A stretch of 64,000 nt of DNA from the NCBI GenBank assembly GCA_002700095.1, contig PACL01000059.1, positions 252,552-316,551 on the forward strand. The letters are read 5' to 3'. The stretch comes from Fulvimarina sp. (lineage in GTDB: Bacteria > Pseudomonadota > Alphaproteobacteria > Rhizobiales > Rhizobiaceae). Below are positions 39,646 to 48,088 of this stretch, piece by piece. The position numbers and the translations under genes were made by a program. The first letter of the stretch is position 1. Each line of letters begins with the position of its first letter. The notes beneath the pieces were generated by a model that had not been told where the DNA came from, searched no databases, and was given only the letters and a program-made list of their open reading frames with translations.

Positions 39646-41141
39646 GCTGCCTTCCCGGGGACCAGAACGGCATAGTCAGCCGCCGCCGTTGTCCTCACAT
39701 CCATCTTCGGCAGATGCGGATATCGAGAGAGGTCAAGCCGCAGGGGCCGTCGTTCGATCCGCGACAGAGCGATCAGCTTGACCGCGTCGAACCCGATCGC
39801 GCCGAGCCGGATCGCCTCGGTGACCGCGGCCGCCACGATCCCCATCGGCATCGCCTCCATCAGCCGCAGCACCTGGATGAACTCCCGCTTGCCGCGATTG
39901 CCCATACGGGCCTCCAGAAGATGGCGCAGATGCTGGAACGTCTCGGGCAGATCCCAGCCCTGCAACGGCGCCGCCTGGTCGAGGGCGTTCGGCTTCATCT
40001 CGAGCAGCATCAGATAATGCAGCGGGTCGAAGACAAAGGTGCCGGTGGCATAGGAGCGGCGGTGTCGGGCGATCTCTTCGCCGGCACACAGGATCACCAC
40101 CTCGTCGACAAAGCCCTTCACCAGAACATCCCGGAAGCCGAACGATGTCGGCACCGAGTAGTCGTTGCAGCGGTAGCGGACCAGGGCGGTGGACGAGACC
40201 CGGGCCGCTCGCTTCTCGCACGGCTCGAGCGGTGTCGCCGGCAAGTCCTTGAAGGCCTCCAGATCGGCGACGAGCCGCTCGCCGATCGTCTCGCTATGGC
40301 GTCCGGCGACTTCGCCCTGCCGCTGCCGGCAGCGCTCCGCCAGCATGGCGTTGAGATCGTCGAAGCTCGCCGCCTGCGGGATCGGCGTCATGAAGTTCGA
40401 CCGGGCATACTTCACCAGCCCCTCGACTTTCCCTTTGTCATTCACCTTTCCAGGGCGGCCGAAACGATCGGCAAAAAGGTAGTGGCTCTGGAGTTCCGTG
40501 AAGGCCCGGGTGCGCTCACGGCGGCCGTCGCCGCAGATCCTGGCCACCGCGATCGTGGTGTTGTCGTACAAGATCGACAGCGGCACCTTGCCGAAGAAGT
40601 CGAACGCCGACACGTGACCGTCCAGGAAGGCTTCCGTCGTCTCCCGCGGATAGGCCTTCACGAACGGCGCGTCCGACTGCGGCACGTCCATGCAGAAGAA
40701 GTGGATCTTCTGCCGGACCCCGCCGATCACGCCGATCGCCTCGCCGAAGTCCACCTGGGCATGACCTGGTGAATGCGCCAGCGGAACGAAGGTCTCGCGC
40801 AGGCGCCCCCGGGCAATCCGGACATAGTCCTTCACCACCGTCAGGCCGCCGCCATAGCCGTGTTCGTCGCGCAGACGCTCGAAAATCCGCTTGGCCGTGT
40901 GCTGCTGCTTGACCGGCGCCGTGCCGTCCGCTTCCAGGATCCAATCGATCACCGGCAGCAACGCTCCCAGCTTCGGCCTGGCAACCGGCTTCACCCGCGT
41001 GTAGCCCGGCGGTAACGAGAACCGGCACATCTTCGAGACCGTCTCGCGGCTCAGCCCAAACACCCGGGCCGCTTCTCGCTGGCTGTTGCGCTCGATAAGC
41101 ACGAAATGCCGAACGGCGGCGTAAACTTCCACAGCGAACAT
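39642..41141 (-). CDS. istA: IS21 transposase IstA
   Basis: 499-residue DDE transposase. N-terminal helix-turn-helix (SQREAARVFGLSRETVSKMC), then the RNase H-like core with AHSPGHAQVDFGEA (first Asp), LSILYDNTTIA (second Asp) and the downstream region with the Glu. Full length for the family. Confidence 0.95.
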   Translation of the reverse strand: MFAVEVYAAVRHFVLIERNSQREAARVFGLSRETVSKMCRFSLPPGYTRVKPVARPKLGALLPVIDWILEADGTAPVKQQHTAKRIFERLRDEHGYGGGLTVVKDYVRIARGRLRETFVPLAHSPGHAQVDFGEAIGVIGGVRQKIHFFCMDVPQSDAPFVKAYPRETTEAFLDGHVSAFDFFGKVPLSILYDNTTIAVARICGDGRRERTRAFTELQSHYLFADRFGRPGKVNDKGKVEGLVKYARSNFMTPIPQAASFDDLNAMLAERCRQRQGEVAGRHSETIGERLVADLEAFKDLPATPLEPCEKRAARVSSTALVRYRCNDYSVPTSFGFRDVLVKGFVDEVVILCAGEEIARHRRSYATGTFVFDPLHYLMLLEMKPNALDQAAPLQGWDLPETFQHLRHLLEARMGNRGKREFIQVLRLMEAMPMGIVAAAVTEAIRLGAIGFDAVKLIALSRIERRPLRLDLSRYPHLPKMDVRTTAAADYAVLVPGKAA

Positions 41142-41252
41142 TCCCGGCCGTTCCCCAAAAGGAAATCAGCCTAACCACTGGCCGGATTTTACTCCGGCCG
41201 CCGCAGCATCAGCGCCGCCGCTCCGTGGCCTACTTTCTCACCGCCCTACACA

Positions 41253-41339
41253 CCGGGGCTTCGTTCAAATCGAATATAGTGAATAGATTATATAAAAATC
41301 GCTTCGAAATGCGATGTCGATTTTGGCTGTAGAGTAAAA
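41253..41339. repeat. 312-bp duplicated segment, copy 1 right part
   Basis: Begins with the second CCGGGG of the IS21 target duplication and continues TTCGTTCAAATCGAATATAG through an AT-rich tract (AGATTATATAAAAATC) to GTAGAGTAAAA. It matches 51802-51888 with three mismatches. At 41340 the match ends where a TGTCATTCGG sequence begins. Confidence 0.85.
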
Positions 41340-41360
41340 TGTCATTCGGCGTGCAATTTT
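41340..41360. mobile_element. Remnant of a second IS21-type end, left of ISL3
   Basis: TGTCATTCGGCGTGCAATTT starts with TGT exactly where the 312-bp homology stops. With 43001-43045 (AATTTTGGACGCCGATCGGG...TTTGACA), joined across the ISL3 element, it reads like the repeated end of a different IS21-family element. Inferred from pattern only. Confidence 0.4.
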
Positions 41361-43000
41361 GGGTCTGACGCACTTTCGATGACGATCAGGCGGCGCCGAG
41401 CAAGCGGGCCTCGAGAAGATCAAGCTTGGCGCGCCCGTACATTTGCCGCTTCACGAGCTTGAGCTTGTTCACCTGGCCTTCCGTCTGGCCGTTCGACCAC
41501 GGTTCGGTAATCGCACCCTGCACTGCGGATGCATCCTTACTGATGCCGCGAGCGAAGGACGCCAACAAACTTCCCTCGGCATCGTGAATCCAGGACGAAA
41601 GATCCCCGACTTCTCGACTGCGGATCATGGCATGAAACCGGTCGATCAACTCTCTCGCCTTGGCCAGGTTGGGCACTCCGGCTTCGATCGCGGCGACCGT
41701 GACCGTCTCGGTCTTCGTCAAATGATCTCGCTTCAGCGTCATCAGACGGGCAATGGCTCTCGCGGACGGGGTCCTTCGAAGCTCAGATCCTGAGATTTGC
41801 TCTGATCGTCTGCGTCGCGTGGCCCACTCACCAACAACCCGCAGCGAACCCCTGAACCCTTGGCTGCGAAGACGACGCCAGAGTTCGGCGCCGTTCCGGC
41901 AGCCTGCTTCCCACTGGGCGTCGAGATAAGGAAGGTGCGGGTCGAGCGATCCCTGTCGCGTGCGGAATAGATCGGTGCGCTCGCCGCGGACAATCTGGCG
42001 AACCAGTTTCCGGCTCCGACCTGTTTGCCGAACGATCTCCTTGATCGTGATGCCGCTCGCCGCGAGGCTTGCGACCACCCCGTTCATCTCCTCGCGCCGC
42101 AGATAGCCTTCGTACTGGATCCGCTCCGCCGAAGTCAGGAGCTTCGGGTCGATCGTCGTCGCTCCGAGAGCGGCCCGGATTGGCTTCATCGAGTTCCTCA
42201 CCGTGGCGAGGAAGGCCGCGCTGGCATTCTCCATCAAGCGCCACCGGTCCGCGACCTGCACCACTTCTGGCAATGCGAGCGCCGCTGCCTCACCATAGCC
42301 GCCACCACGGTCGCGTGAGACAATGCGGATCTCTGGATGATCGGCCAGCCATGCCGCGACCGTGGCGATCTCCCGGTCCGGCAGAATCTTGACGATCTGT
42401 CGCCGCTCGAGGTCACAGATAATCGAGCCATAACAGTGGTTCCGGCGGAACGCGAAGTCGTCGATGCCAACGGCCCTCAGGGGATCGTCTCGCTGTTGCG
42501 CCCGGCGCCGGACAACACGGAGCAGCGTGTCATTGCTGACTGGCATCATTAAACGCTCGGCGAAGCTGGCTGCCGGACGACCGCCGAGCGCAAGACCGAG
42601 ATAGTGGACTATGCACTCCATCCGGCCCGTGCGGCGCGCTCGTTCGGGGACCGTGTCACCGAAGCGTTCGGCAAAGATCTTGCGCCGGCAGGTGCCAACG
42701 TCGCACCGGAAACGGCGGGTGACCAGACGCAGCCGAACCACTCGCCCCGCTGCCGGCAAGTCCGTCACGCCTCGAATGTATCGGCTATGCACGCGGCTTG
42801 CGCGCGATGAGCAAGAGGGGCACACCGCCTGCCTGTTCCGGGCGGATGCGGTTACGATGAGGGCCCCTTCACAGGCTTCAAACTGCTCGACCGAGAGCCC
42901 GGCCGGAATGAGCGATGACAGCGAAATAGCGTTCGACATGGCGATCTCCTTCATGAATCGCCAGTCCGCTCCTCAACTGCATCAGATATGAGTCAGACCC
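41361..43000 (-). mobile_element. ISL3-family insertion sequence
   Basis: 1640-bp element with terminal inverted repeats beginning GGGTCTGACGCACTTTCGAT at the left and GGGTCTGACTCATATCTGAT (read inward) at the right. AATTTT flanks both sides (41355-41360, 43001-43006), the likely target duplication or part of the usual 8 bp. One intact transposase gene. Confidence 0.85.
41386..42939 (-). CDS. ISL3-family transposase
   Basis: 517-residue transposase. N-terminal zinc ribbon (CPSCSSRASRVHSRY and CRRKIF), central DDE core (GIDDFAFRRNHCYGSIICDL holds the first Asp; VSRDRGGGYGEAA the second), a helix-turn-helix insert, and the C-terminal EPWSNGQTEGQVNKLKLVKR with the Glu. The ATG at 42939 follows AAGGAG by 6 nt; the frame extends 5 codons upstream. 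Confidence 0.93.
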   Translation of the reverse strand: MSNAISLSSLIPAGLSVEQFEACEGALIVTASARNRQAVCPSCSSRASRVHSRYIRGVTDLPAAGRVVRLRLVTRRFRCDVGTCRRKIFAERFGDTVPERARRTGRMECIVHYLGLALGGRPAASFAERLMMPVSNDTLLRVVRRRAQQRDDPLRAVGIDDFAFRRNHCYGSIICDLERRQIVKILPDREIATVAAWLADHPEIRIVSRDRGGGYGEAAALALPEVVQVADRWRLMENASAAFLATVRNSMKPIRAALGATTIDPKLLTSAERIQYEGYLRREEMNGVVASLAASGITIKEIVRQTGRSRKLVRQIVRGERTDLFRTRQGSLDPHLPYLDAQWEAGCRNGAELWRRLRSQGFRGSLRVVGEWATRRRRSEQISGSELRRTPSARAIARLMTLKRDHLTKTETVTVAAIEAGVPNLAKARELIDRFHAMIRSREVGDLSSWIHDAEGSLLASFARGISKDASAVQGAITEPWSNGQTEGQVNKLKLVKRQMYGRAKLDLLEARLLGAA

Positions 43001-43045
43001 AATTTTGGACGCCGATCGGGGGTCAATTTTGAAGGCCGTTTGACA
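43001..43045. mobile_element. Remnant of IS21-type end, right of ISL3
   Basis: AATTTTGGACGCCGATCGGGGGTCAATTTTGAA... ends TTTGACA. Repeats of GGxxGCCG and GGTCAATTTTG are typical of IS21-type termini. The lgt fragment starts immediately after the ACA. Confidence 0.4.
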
Positions 43046-43369
43046 GGTGATCTGCCTCGTCACCCCAGCCAGCTTTATGAAGCATTCCTGGAAGGACTAG
43101 TGCTGTTCGCAATCCTGGCCGTGCTCGCGCACAGACCGTCGCTTCGCAGGCGGCCCGGAATAATCACGGGTGTCTTCCTGCTCGGGTACGGGCTGAGCCG
43201 GATCACCGTGGAGCTGTTCCGCATGCCCGATCCTCAGCTCGGATTTCTCTATGGTGGGCTAACAATGGGTCAGATCCTGTCGTTGCCGATGGTGCTTCTC
43301 GGAATACTCCTTGTCCTGTGGGGCCAGTACCGATCATCCCGTGAGCCGCGAACGAACGCAGTGGGGTAA
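43040..43369 (+). pseudogene. lgt: 3' fragment of prolipoprotein diacylglyceryl transferase (lgt)
   Basis: About 109 residues corresponding to the C-terminal third of Lgt: [34 protein letters not shown] and [19 protein letters not shown] are family segments. The N-terminal two thirds with the conserved HGG-type and catalytic residues are missing, cut off at the IS remnant. It cannot be functional alone. An intact chromosomal lgt is expected elsewhere. With lspA at 48088 it shows that the ancestral island carried two lipoprotein-processing genes. Confidence 0.85.
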
Positions 43370-43475
43370 CGGGCGAATGAGACCACATCGGTATCAAACC
43401 GTGCGCGCTGATGCCGGCCATCCGATCATCCTAGCCTCCGGGCCGGGACTCCGCCGAGTTGAGGAGACGCTGCAG

Positions 43476-44081
43476 ATGAGCTTCTATCGTGAAAGCGTAT
43501 GCCCGTGCCTAACCCATCTAGCGATGAGAGCTGGCAGCCTGAGACCCTACCGCGAGGCTGTAACCCGCCAGGCGAGCGGGCGCGTTCTGGAGATCGGAGT
43601 CGGCTCAGGAGCAAATCTCGGTTTCTACAGAAACTCGCTGGAATGCGTCATAGGTATCGACCCAAGCGCAGGTATGCTTCGGCGGGCAGCGGCCATGGAC
43701 ACGCACATTCCCGTGATGCTGCTGCAATCGGCGGGAGAGGCTCTACCCTTAGAATCGGGCAGCTTTGATTGCGTCGTCTCGACCTGGACGTTGTGTTCAG
43801 TATCGGATCCCCGCCTTGTCTTGAAGGAGATTAGCCGTGTTCTGAAACCCGGCGGCCACTTCCTCTATGTCGAGCATGGCCGTTCGCCCGACGATAATGT
43901 TTCGCGGTGGCAGGACCGACTTAATCCCGCGTGGAATCGCTTCGCTGGCGGATGCCACATCAACCGCCCCATTTCGAAGATAGTCGCCGCAAGCAATCTC
44001 CGCAGAATATCCGACAGTAACGCTTACGCTTCGGGGCCGCGCCTGTTCGCGTACTTTTACCAAGGAGACGTTGTTCGCTGA
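43476..44081 (+). CDS. SAM-dependent methyltransferase
   Basis: 201-residue class I methyltransferase. Motif I is VLEIGVGSGANLGFY (about residues 34-48), then VIGIDPSAGMLRRAA and SFDCVVSTWTLCSV, and the late HFLYVEHGRSPDDNVSRWQD resembles METTL7/phospholipid N-methyltransferase-like proteins. ATG 43476 has GAGGAGAC 9 nt upstream; an ATG at 43377 is also in frame. The target may be a lipid or a metal(loid)-linked substrate, given the location next to metal resistance genes. Confidence 0.8.
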   Translation: MSFYRESVCPCLTHLAMRAGSLRPYREAVTRQASGRVLEIGVGSGANLGFYRNSLECVIGIDPSAGMLRRAAAMDTHIPVMLLQSAGEALPLESGSFDCVVSTWTLCSVSDPRLVLKEISRVLKPGGHFLYVEHGRSPDDNVSRWQDRLNPAWNRFAGGCHINRPISKIVAASNLRRISDSNAYASGPRLFAYFYQGDVVR

Positions 44082-44138
44082 GGCGCGTTCGCATCCAAGC
44101 ACGGACCCCATGTAACACGGCTTGTTAGGTGGCGGTCT

Positions 44139-44863
44139 ATGACCGACTATCTGCACGTTTTTGCTCTCCCTCGGATGCCCGCATTCGGCAACTTCACTGG
44201 TGGCGTGGTGGCCGAGCTGTTCCCGAGGTCCCGCGAGGATGCTGAACCACGCGCTCCATGCTGCCGCCGGGATCGTGATGTGCGTGGTCGCCGTCGAGCT
44301 GCAGGAGGCGCTCGGCGGTTCGCCGCCTCCCTGGGCCATCATCGTCGGCCTATGACTCGGCGGGTCCTTCTACGTCGTCCTGGGATGGATTGTCGATCGG
44401 TTCCAAGGCGGCGGCGAGGAAGTTGCGGGAGCCTGAATGATCTATGTCGCCGACGCGATTGACCTGTTCAGCGATGGCTCGATGATCGGTGTCGGCTCCG
44501 TCGTTTCACTCGGTCTGACGTGCATCCTCGCGCTCGGCCAGATCATGGCTGATGTGCCCGAAGACTTTGTCACCATCGCCAATCTCAAAGAAAAGGCGCG
44601 TCCCGCTGCCGCCGCATCCTCCTGTCCGCCTCCTACGTCATTCCCTGCCTCCTGGGCGCCAGCATCGACTACTGGCTGCTGCGGGCAGGCGAAACGTTGA
44701 AGCTTGCCGCCCTCGCCTTCAGCGCGGGTATCCTTCTCCTGGCCGCCGTCGAGGAGATGTTGGAGGAGGCGCAGGAGGCGTCCGAGGACACGCGCTATTC
44801 GGCCGCTTTCTCATCGACGGCTGTGCCCTGTTCACGCTGATCGCGTCGTATTTTGAAGGCTAG
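44139..44863 (+). pseudogene. Decayed ZIP-family metal transporter
   Basis: ZIP-like segments appear in three frames in order: FTGGVVAELFPRS, then HALHAAAGIVMCVVAVELQE up to a stop at 44355, then GGSFYVVLGWIVDRFQ, then ADAIDLFSDGSMIGVGSVVS and ALGQIMADVPEDFVTIANLK, then LLSASYVIPCLLGASIDYWL, KLAALAFSAGILLLAAVEEM and finally RFLIDGCALFTLIASYFEG. At least three frameshifts and two stops inactivate it. The family moves Zn/Fe-type cations; the intact CDF pump next door handles related ions. Confidence 0.75.
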
Positions 44864-44979
44864 CCCAACGAGAGCGCCTCGCTGGTCTGGCATTCGGCAG
44901 TCATACCACAGCCGCCCTGACTGATCGCCGCGCCCGCAAAATACGTCACTAACGCCGCCGACCACTCTAAGGCGCGGCA

Positions 44980-45333
44980 TCACCGGGCGCCGTAGTTCCC
45001 GCAAGCGTCGACGCCGCAGGCCGTCTCGCCTAGCAACTCATCGGCGAGGACCAGCAGCTCGTTGAGACGCGGATCGCTTAGGCGGTAATGAACGAAGCGC
45101 CCGCGCTGCTCGCCGGCGACGAGACCGCATTCACTGAGGCACCGCAGATGGTTGGACGCGTTCGATTGCGACAGGCCGGTGATCGCGACGATCTCGCCCA
45201 CGGACAAGGACCCCGCGCGCAAGGCGTCCAGGATCGACAGGCGCGAGGCGTCTGCCAACCCCCGGAACAATTTCGTCCGTAGGGCAACGGTCGGAAGATC
45301 GACCCGCTCGATCAGTTCGGCATCGCTCGACAT
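44980..45333 (-). CDS. ArsR/SmtB-family metal-responsive repressor
   Basis: 117-residue ArsR-family repressor. The winged helix (AITGLSQSNASNHLRCLSEC) is followed by a beta-wing (GRFVHYRL) and a C-terminal ETACGVDACGNYGAR with two cysteines, like the CmtR/CadC-type sites for Cd/Pb. It is divergent from the CDF pump; only 41 bp separate the two start codons, and a perfect dyad overlaps its own start. Likely releases DNA on binding Cd, Pb or Zn. Confidence 0.9.
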   Translation of the reverse strand: MSSDAELIERVDLPTVALRTKLFRGLADASRLSILDALRAGSLSVGEIVAITGLSQSNASNHLRCLSECGLVAGEQRGRFVHYRLSDPRLNELLVLADELLGETACGVDACGNYGAR

Positions 45334-45351
45334 ATCAGTCACGAATGATAT
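45332..45351. promoter_or_regulatory. ArsR operator dyad between arsR and CDF genes
   Basis: ATATCA-N8-TGATAT, a perfect 6-bp inverted repeat, the size and AT-rich form usual for ArsR/SmtB sites. Its left arm overlaps the arsR start codon and its right arm lies about 24 nt before the CDF ATG, so one bound dimer can cover both promoters. Confidence 0.65.
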
Positions 45352-45374
45352 ATAGCCATTTTCGATCAGGGAAG

Positions 45375-46271
45375 ATGGCCGTGAGCGTAGCAGCTTCAAC
45401 GAATGATGCCGAGACGGCGCGTTACCGCGTCACCGGCATGGATTGCCCCACCTGCGCGGCGAAGATCGAGAAGGCGGTGCGTTCGGTCGGGGTCGAGGAT
45501 GTGAAGGTCTCGACGGCCACGCAGATCATGACGCTGCACGTGAATGATCCCAATGCCCGTCTTCCGGAGGTTGAGCGCGCCGTGACAGGAATCGGCTATA
45601 GGCTCGATCGCCTGGACGCGCCGAGTCTCCACGCCGAAGGCGACATTGACGACCTACCGAAGGACCTTTCCCACATCACGCCGGCCTACAAGCGGGCGCT
45701 CTGGATCGTCGTGGTGCTCAATGTCGGCTACGGCGTCATTGAGATGTTCGGCGGCTTCCTATCAGGATCGCAGGCGCTCAAGGCCGATGCGCTCGACTTC
45801 CTGGGCGATGGCCTGATCACCTTCCTCGGCATCCTCGCTATCGGGTGGAGCCTTGTTTGGCGCGCCCGGTCGGCCCTGATACAGGGGCTGTTTCTTGGCG
45901 CGCTTGGTCTCGGGGTTCTCGCCAATACCGCCTATCGCGTGCTGGTGCAGCAACAGCCCGAAGCCGAGCTGATGGGTCTGTTCGCGGTGATTGCGCTCGT
46001 CGTCAATGTGGTCGCGGTACTTCCGCTGCTGCCTCACCGGACCGGCGACGCCAATGTCCGCGCGGTTTGGCTGTTCTCGCGTAACGATGCGATTGGCAAC
46101 GCCGCCGTCGTCGTTGCGGCGGGGCTGGTGGCCTGGACCGCCTCTCCCTGGCCTGACCTTGTTGTCGCCGTCGTGATCGCCGGGCTGTTCCTGCAATCCT
46201 CCTGGTCGATCATCCGGGATGCACGCGCGGACCTGCGGGAAGCCGCCGCGGCCAGCGGCGCCAAAGCCTGA
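45375..46271 (+). CDS. CDF cation efflux protein with N-terminal HMA domain
   Basis: 298-residue cation diffusion facilitator. The N-terminal 70 residues are a heavy-metal-associated domain with GMDCPTCAAKIE (two Cys). The CDF part has six hydrophobic segments with the paired metal sites in ALKADALDFLGDGLITF (D-x3-D) and WLFSRNDAIGNAA (N/H-D). It exports divalent metal ions (Zn, Cd, Co or Pb). ATG at 45375 follows AGGGAAG; the frame is open to 45345. It heads an operon with ccdA, antiporter and lspA. Confidence 0.92.
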   Translation: MAVSVAASTNDAETARYRVTGMDCPTCAAKIEKAVRSVGVEDVKVSTATQIMTLHVNDPNARLPEVERAVTGIGYRLDRLDAPSLHAEGDIDDLPKDLSHITPAYKRALWIVVVLNVGYGVIEMFGGFLSGSQALKADALDFLGDGLITFLGILAIGWSLVWRARSALIQGLFLGALGLGVLANTAYRVLVQQQPEAELMGLFAVIALVVNVVAVLPLLPHRTGDANVRAVWLFSRNDAIGNAAVVVAAGLVAWTASPWPDLVVAVVIAGLFLQSSWSIIRDARADLREAAAASGAKA

Positions 46272-46287
46272 CGGAGGTGCTGCTGTA

Positions 46288-47034
46288 GTGGACTTCTCCG
46301 GCATCGGCATAGCCACGGCCTTTGCCGCGGGCGTCGTTTCCTTTCTATCGCCTTGCGTGCTGCCGCTCGTGCCGGGCTACGTCTCCTATGTCGCCGGGCG
46401 CACGATTAGCCCGGATGGGCTTGCAAGCAGTGGGGGAAGTCTCAAGGAGACAGGTCGTACACTTGGCCTGAGCCTTTGTTTCGTGCTCGGCTTCACCACC
46501 GTCTTCGTCCTGCTCGGAGCCAGCGCGACGGCCCTGAGCGGGCTTTTGCGCACGCACCTCTATGAAGCCAACCTGATCGGTGGCGTGATCGTCATCGTCT
46601 TCGGCCTGTTCACGACCGGCCTAGTGCCCATGCCCTGGCTCGAGCGCGATGTGAGATTTCATTCAGGCCCACATCACGGCGGCCCTTGGGCGAGCTATCT
46701 CCTCGGTTTGGCCTTCGCTTTCGGCTGGACACCCTGCATCGGGCCGGTCCTCGGCGCCATCCTGGGACTTTCGGCCGTAAACGCCACCGCCGGAAGTGGA
46801 ACAGCGCTCCTGGCCGTCTATTCGCTCGGTCTCGGCCTTCCCTTCATCCTCGCCGCCCTGTTCATGCGCGGCTTCATGGCGCGGATGACGGCCATGCGCA
46901 GAACAGGCCGGGTTCTGAAGATCGTCGCTGGCGGGATCATGGTGGTCATGGGCATCGCGATGATCACTGGCCATCTCACAAACTTTGCGATCTGGCTCCT
47001 CCAGACGTTTCCGGCGCTTGGACGTATCGGATGA
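46288..47034 (+). CDS. ccdA: Cytochrome c biogenesis/thiol transfer protein CcdA
   Basis: 248-residue CcdA/DsbD-beta family membrane protein with six hydrophobic segments. The two redox cysteines are in FLSPCVLPLVPGY (TM1) and GWTPCIGPVLGAIL (TM4). Start codon is GTG at 46288, 10 nt after ACGGAGG; no ATG fits. It brings reducing power across the membrane to periplasmic thiols and follows the CDF pump by 16 nt, so here it may protect or re-reduce thiols under metal stress. Confidence 0.92.
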   Translation: MDFSGIGIATAFAAGVVSFLSPCVLPLVPGYVSYVAGRTISPDGLASSGGSLKETGRTLGLSLCFVLGFTTVFVLLGASATALSGLLRTHLYEANLIGGVIVIVFGLFTTGLVPMPWLERDVRFHSGPHHGGPWASYLLGLAFAFGWTPCIGPVLGAILGLSAVNATAGSGTALLAVYSLGLGLPFILAALFMRGFMARMTAMRRTGRVLKIVAGGIMVVMGIAMITGHLTNFAIWLLQTFPALGRIG

Positions 47035-47086
47035 GCGCAATCGCGATGTTACCGAGCGCGCAAGGCGGCCTGGAAGTGGAGGCGAA

Positions 47087-48088
47087 ATGAGCGTTTGGAT
47101 CTGGGTAGTGGTTCTGCTTGTAGCCGTCTATGCCGCGCATTGGGGGTCGGAGCACCTCGCCGACCCCTTCAAGAAGGTGCGCCGGCAATGGGGTATCTCG
47201 GCCGCAGCAGGTGGCTCGCTGATCGGCATCGCGACCGCCAGCCCGGAGGTCGGAATCAACATTACGAGCGCGGTCCGGGACGCATCCGGCATCGGTCTCG
47301 GCGCTGTCCTCGGATCGACCGTGATCGGCATTCCGACCCTCGTCACGATCGGCTATCTGGCGACCCGCAAGCGCGATCTCCCCAATGATCCCGGTCACGA
47401 CCGGCACCTGCAAGAGCACCTTCTGCGGGTCGATCCGGCTGCTGTGGGCGTGCAGGCGCTGCCTTACCTCGGAATCCTCGTCCTGCTCGCCGTGCTGACT
47501 TTGCCCGCGGCCTGGCGCGGCCTTCAGCCGATCGACGGTTGGCTGCTGTTCGCCGCCTATATCGCTTACCTCGCCCAAGCGTTCCTGCGCGGACGCGGAG
47601 AAGGTGAGCAGGTCGACTGGTCAAAGCGCGAGATCTGGCTCGCCGTTGCCGGCGTGTTGGTGCTCGCGCTGGGCGCCTATTTTACCGTCATCGCCACCCA
47701 GAACATCGTCAAGGCGCTCGGCATCTCGGCGATCGTTGGCGGTCTTTTCATCACTGCACCTGTGGCGGCCCTGCCAGAAGCCTTTGCGGCCTGGACCGTC
47801 GCCCGGTCCGGCCAGATCACGCCGGCGCTCACCAACATCATTGGCGACCACGCCATGGCCGTGACCGTGGGGTTCCTGCCTCTGGCGCTGGTCGGGACCT
47901 CCATCGAGAACTTTCATCTGTTTTGGGTCAGCTTCGTCTTCGTCGCGCTTATGCCTGTGCTCTATGCCGCCTTCATCCGCTGGGGCGGCTCCGAGCCCGG
48001 ATTCCGGCGCTGGCAGGTCTTCGCTCTGGTCGGCACCTATGTGGTTTACGTGCTGATCGTCCTCTTCTGGGTTCTCAAGGTCTTCTGA
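47087..48088 (+). CDS. Sodium/calcium exchanger-family antiporter
   Basis: 333-residue CaCA-type membrane protein with about ten hydrophobic segments. Internal repeats are visible: GIATASPEVGINITSAV in the first half and APVAALPEAFAAWTVARSG plus TNIIGDHAMAVTVG in the second, matching the alpha-repeats with their acidic residue. It likely exchanges Ca or another divalent ion against H or Na. The stop overlaps the lspA start (TGATG). Confidence 0.85.
   Translation: MSVWIWVVVLLVAVYAAHWGSEHLADPFKKVRRQWGISAAAGGSLIGIATASPEVGINITSAVRDASGIGLGAVLGSTVIGIPTLVTIGYLATRKRDLPNDPGHDRHLQEHLLRVDPAAVGVQALPYLGILVLLAVLTLPAAWRGLQPIDGWLLFAAYIAYLAQAFLRGRGEGEQVDWSKREIWLAVAGVLVLALGAYFTVIATQNIVKALGISAIVGGLFITAPVAALPEAFAAWTVARSGQITPALTNIIGDHAMAVTVGFLPLALVGTSIENFHLFWVSFVFVALMPVLYAAFIRWGGSEPGFRRWQVFALVGTYVVYVLIVLFWVLKVF

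Larger units (their letters stand above)
38647..41252 (-). mobile_element. IS21-family insertion sequence, complete
   Basis: 2606-bp element starting TGTCAACGTCGG and ending ...CCCTACACA, so both ends are TGT/ACA as in IS21. Subterminal repeats of the GGAGTAAAA-x-x-x-GGCCA type occur at both ends (38668-38700 and about 41175-41245). It is flanked by CCGGGG direct repeats and carries intact istA and istB. It sits inside copy 1 of the 312-bp segment. Confidence 0.88.
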
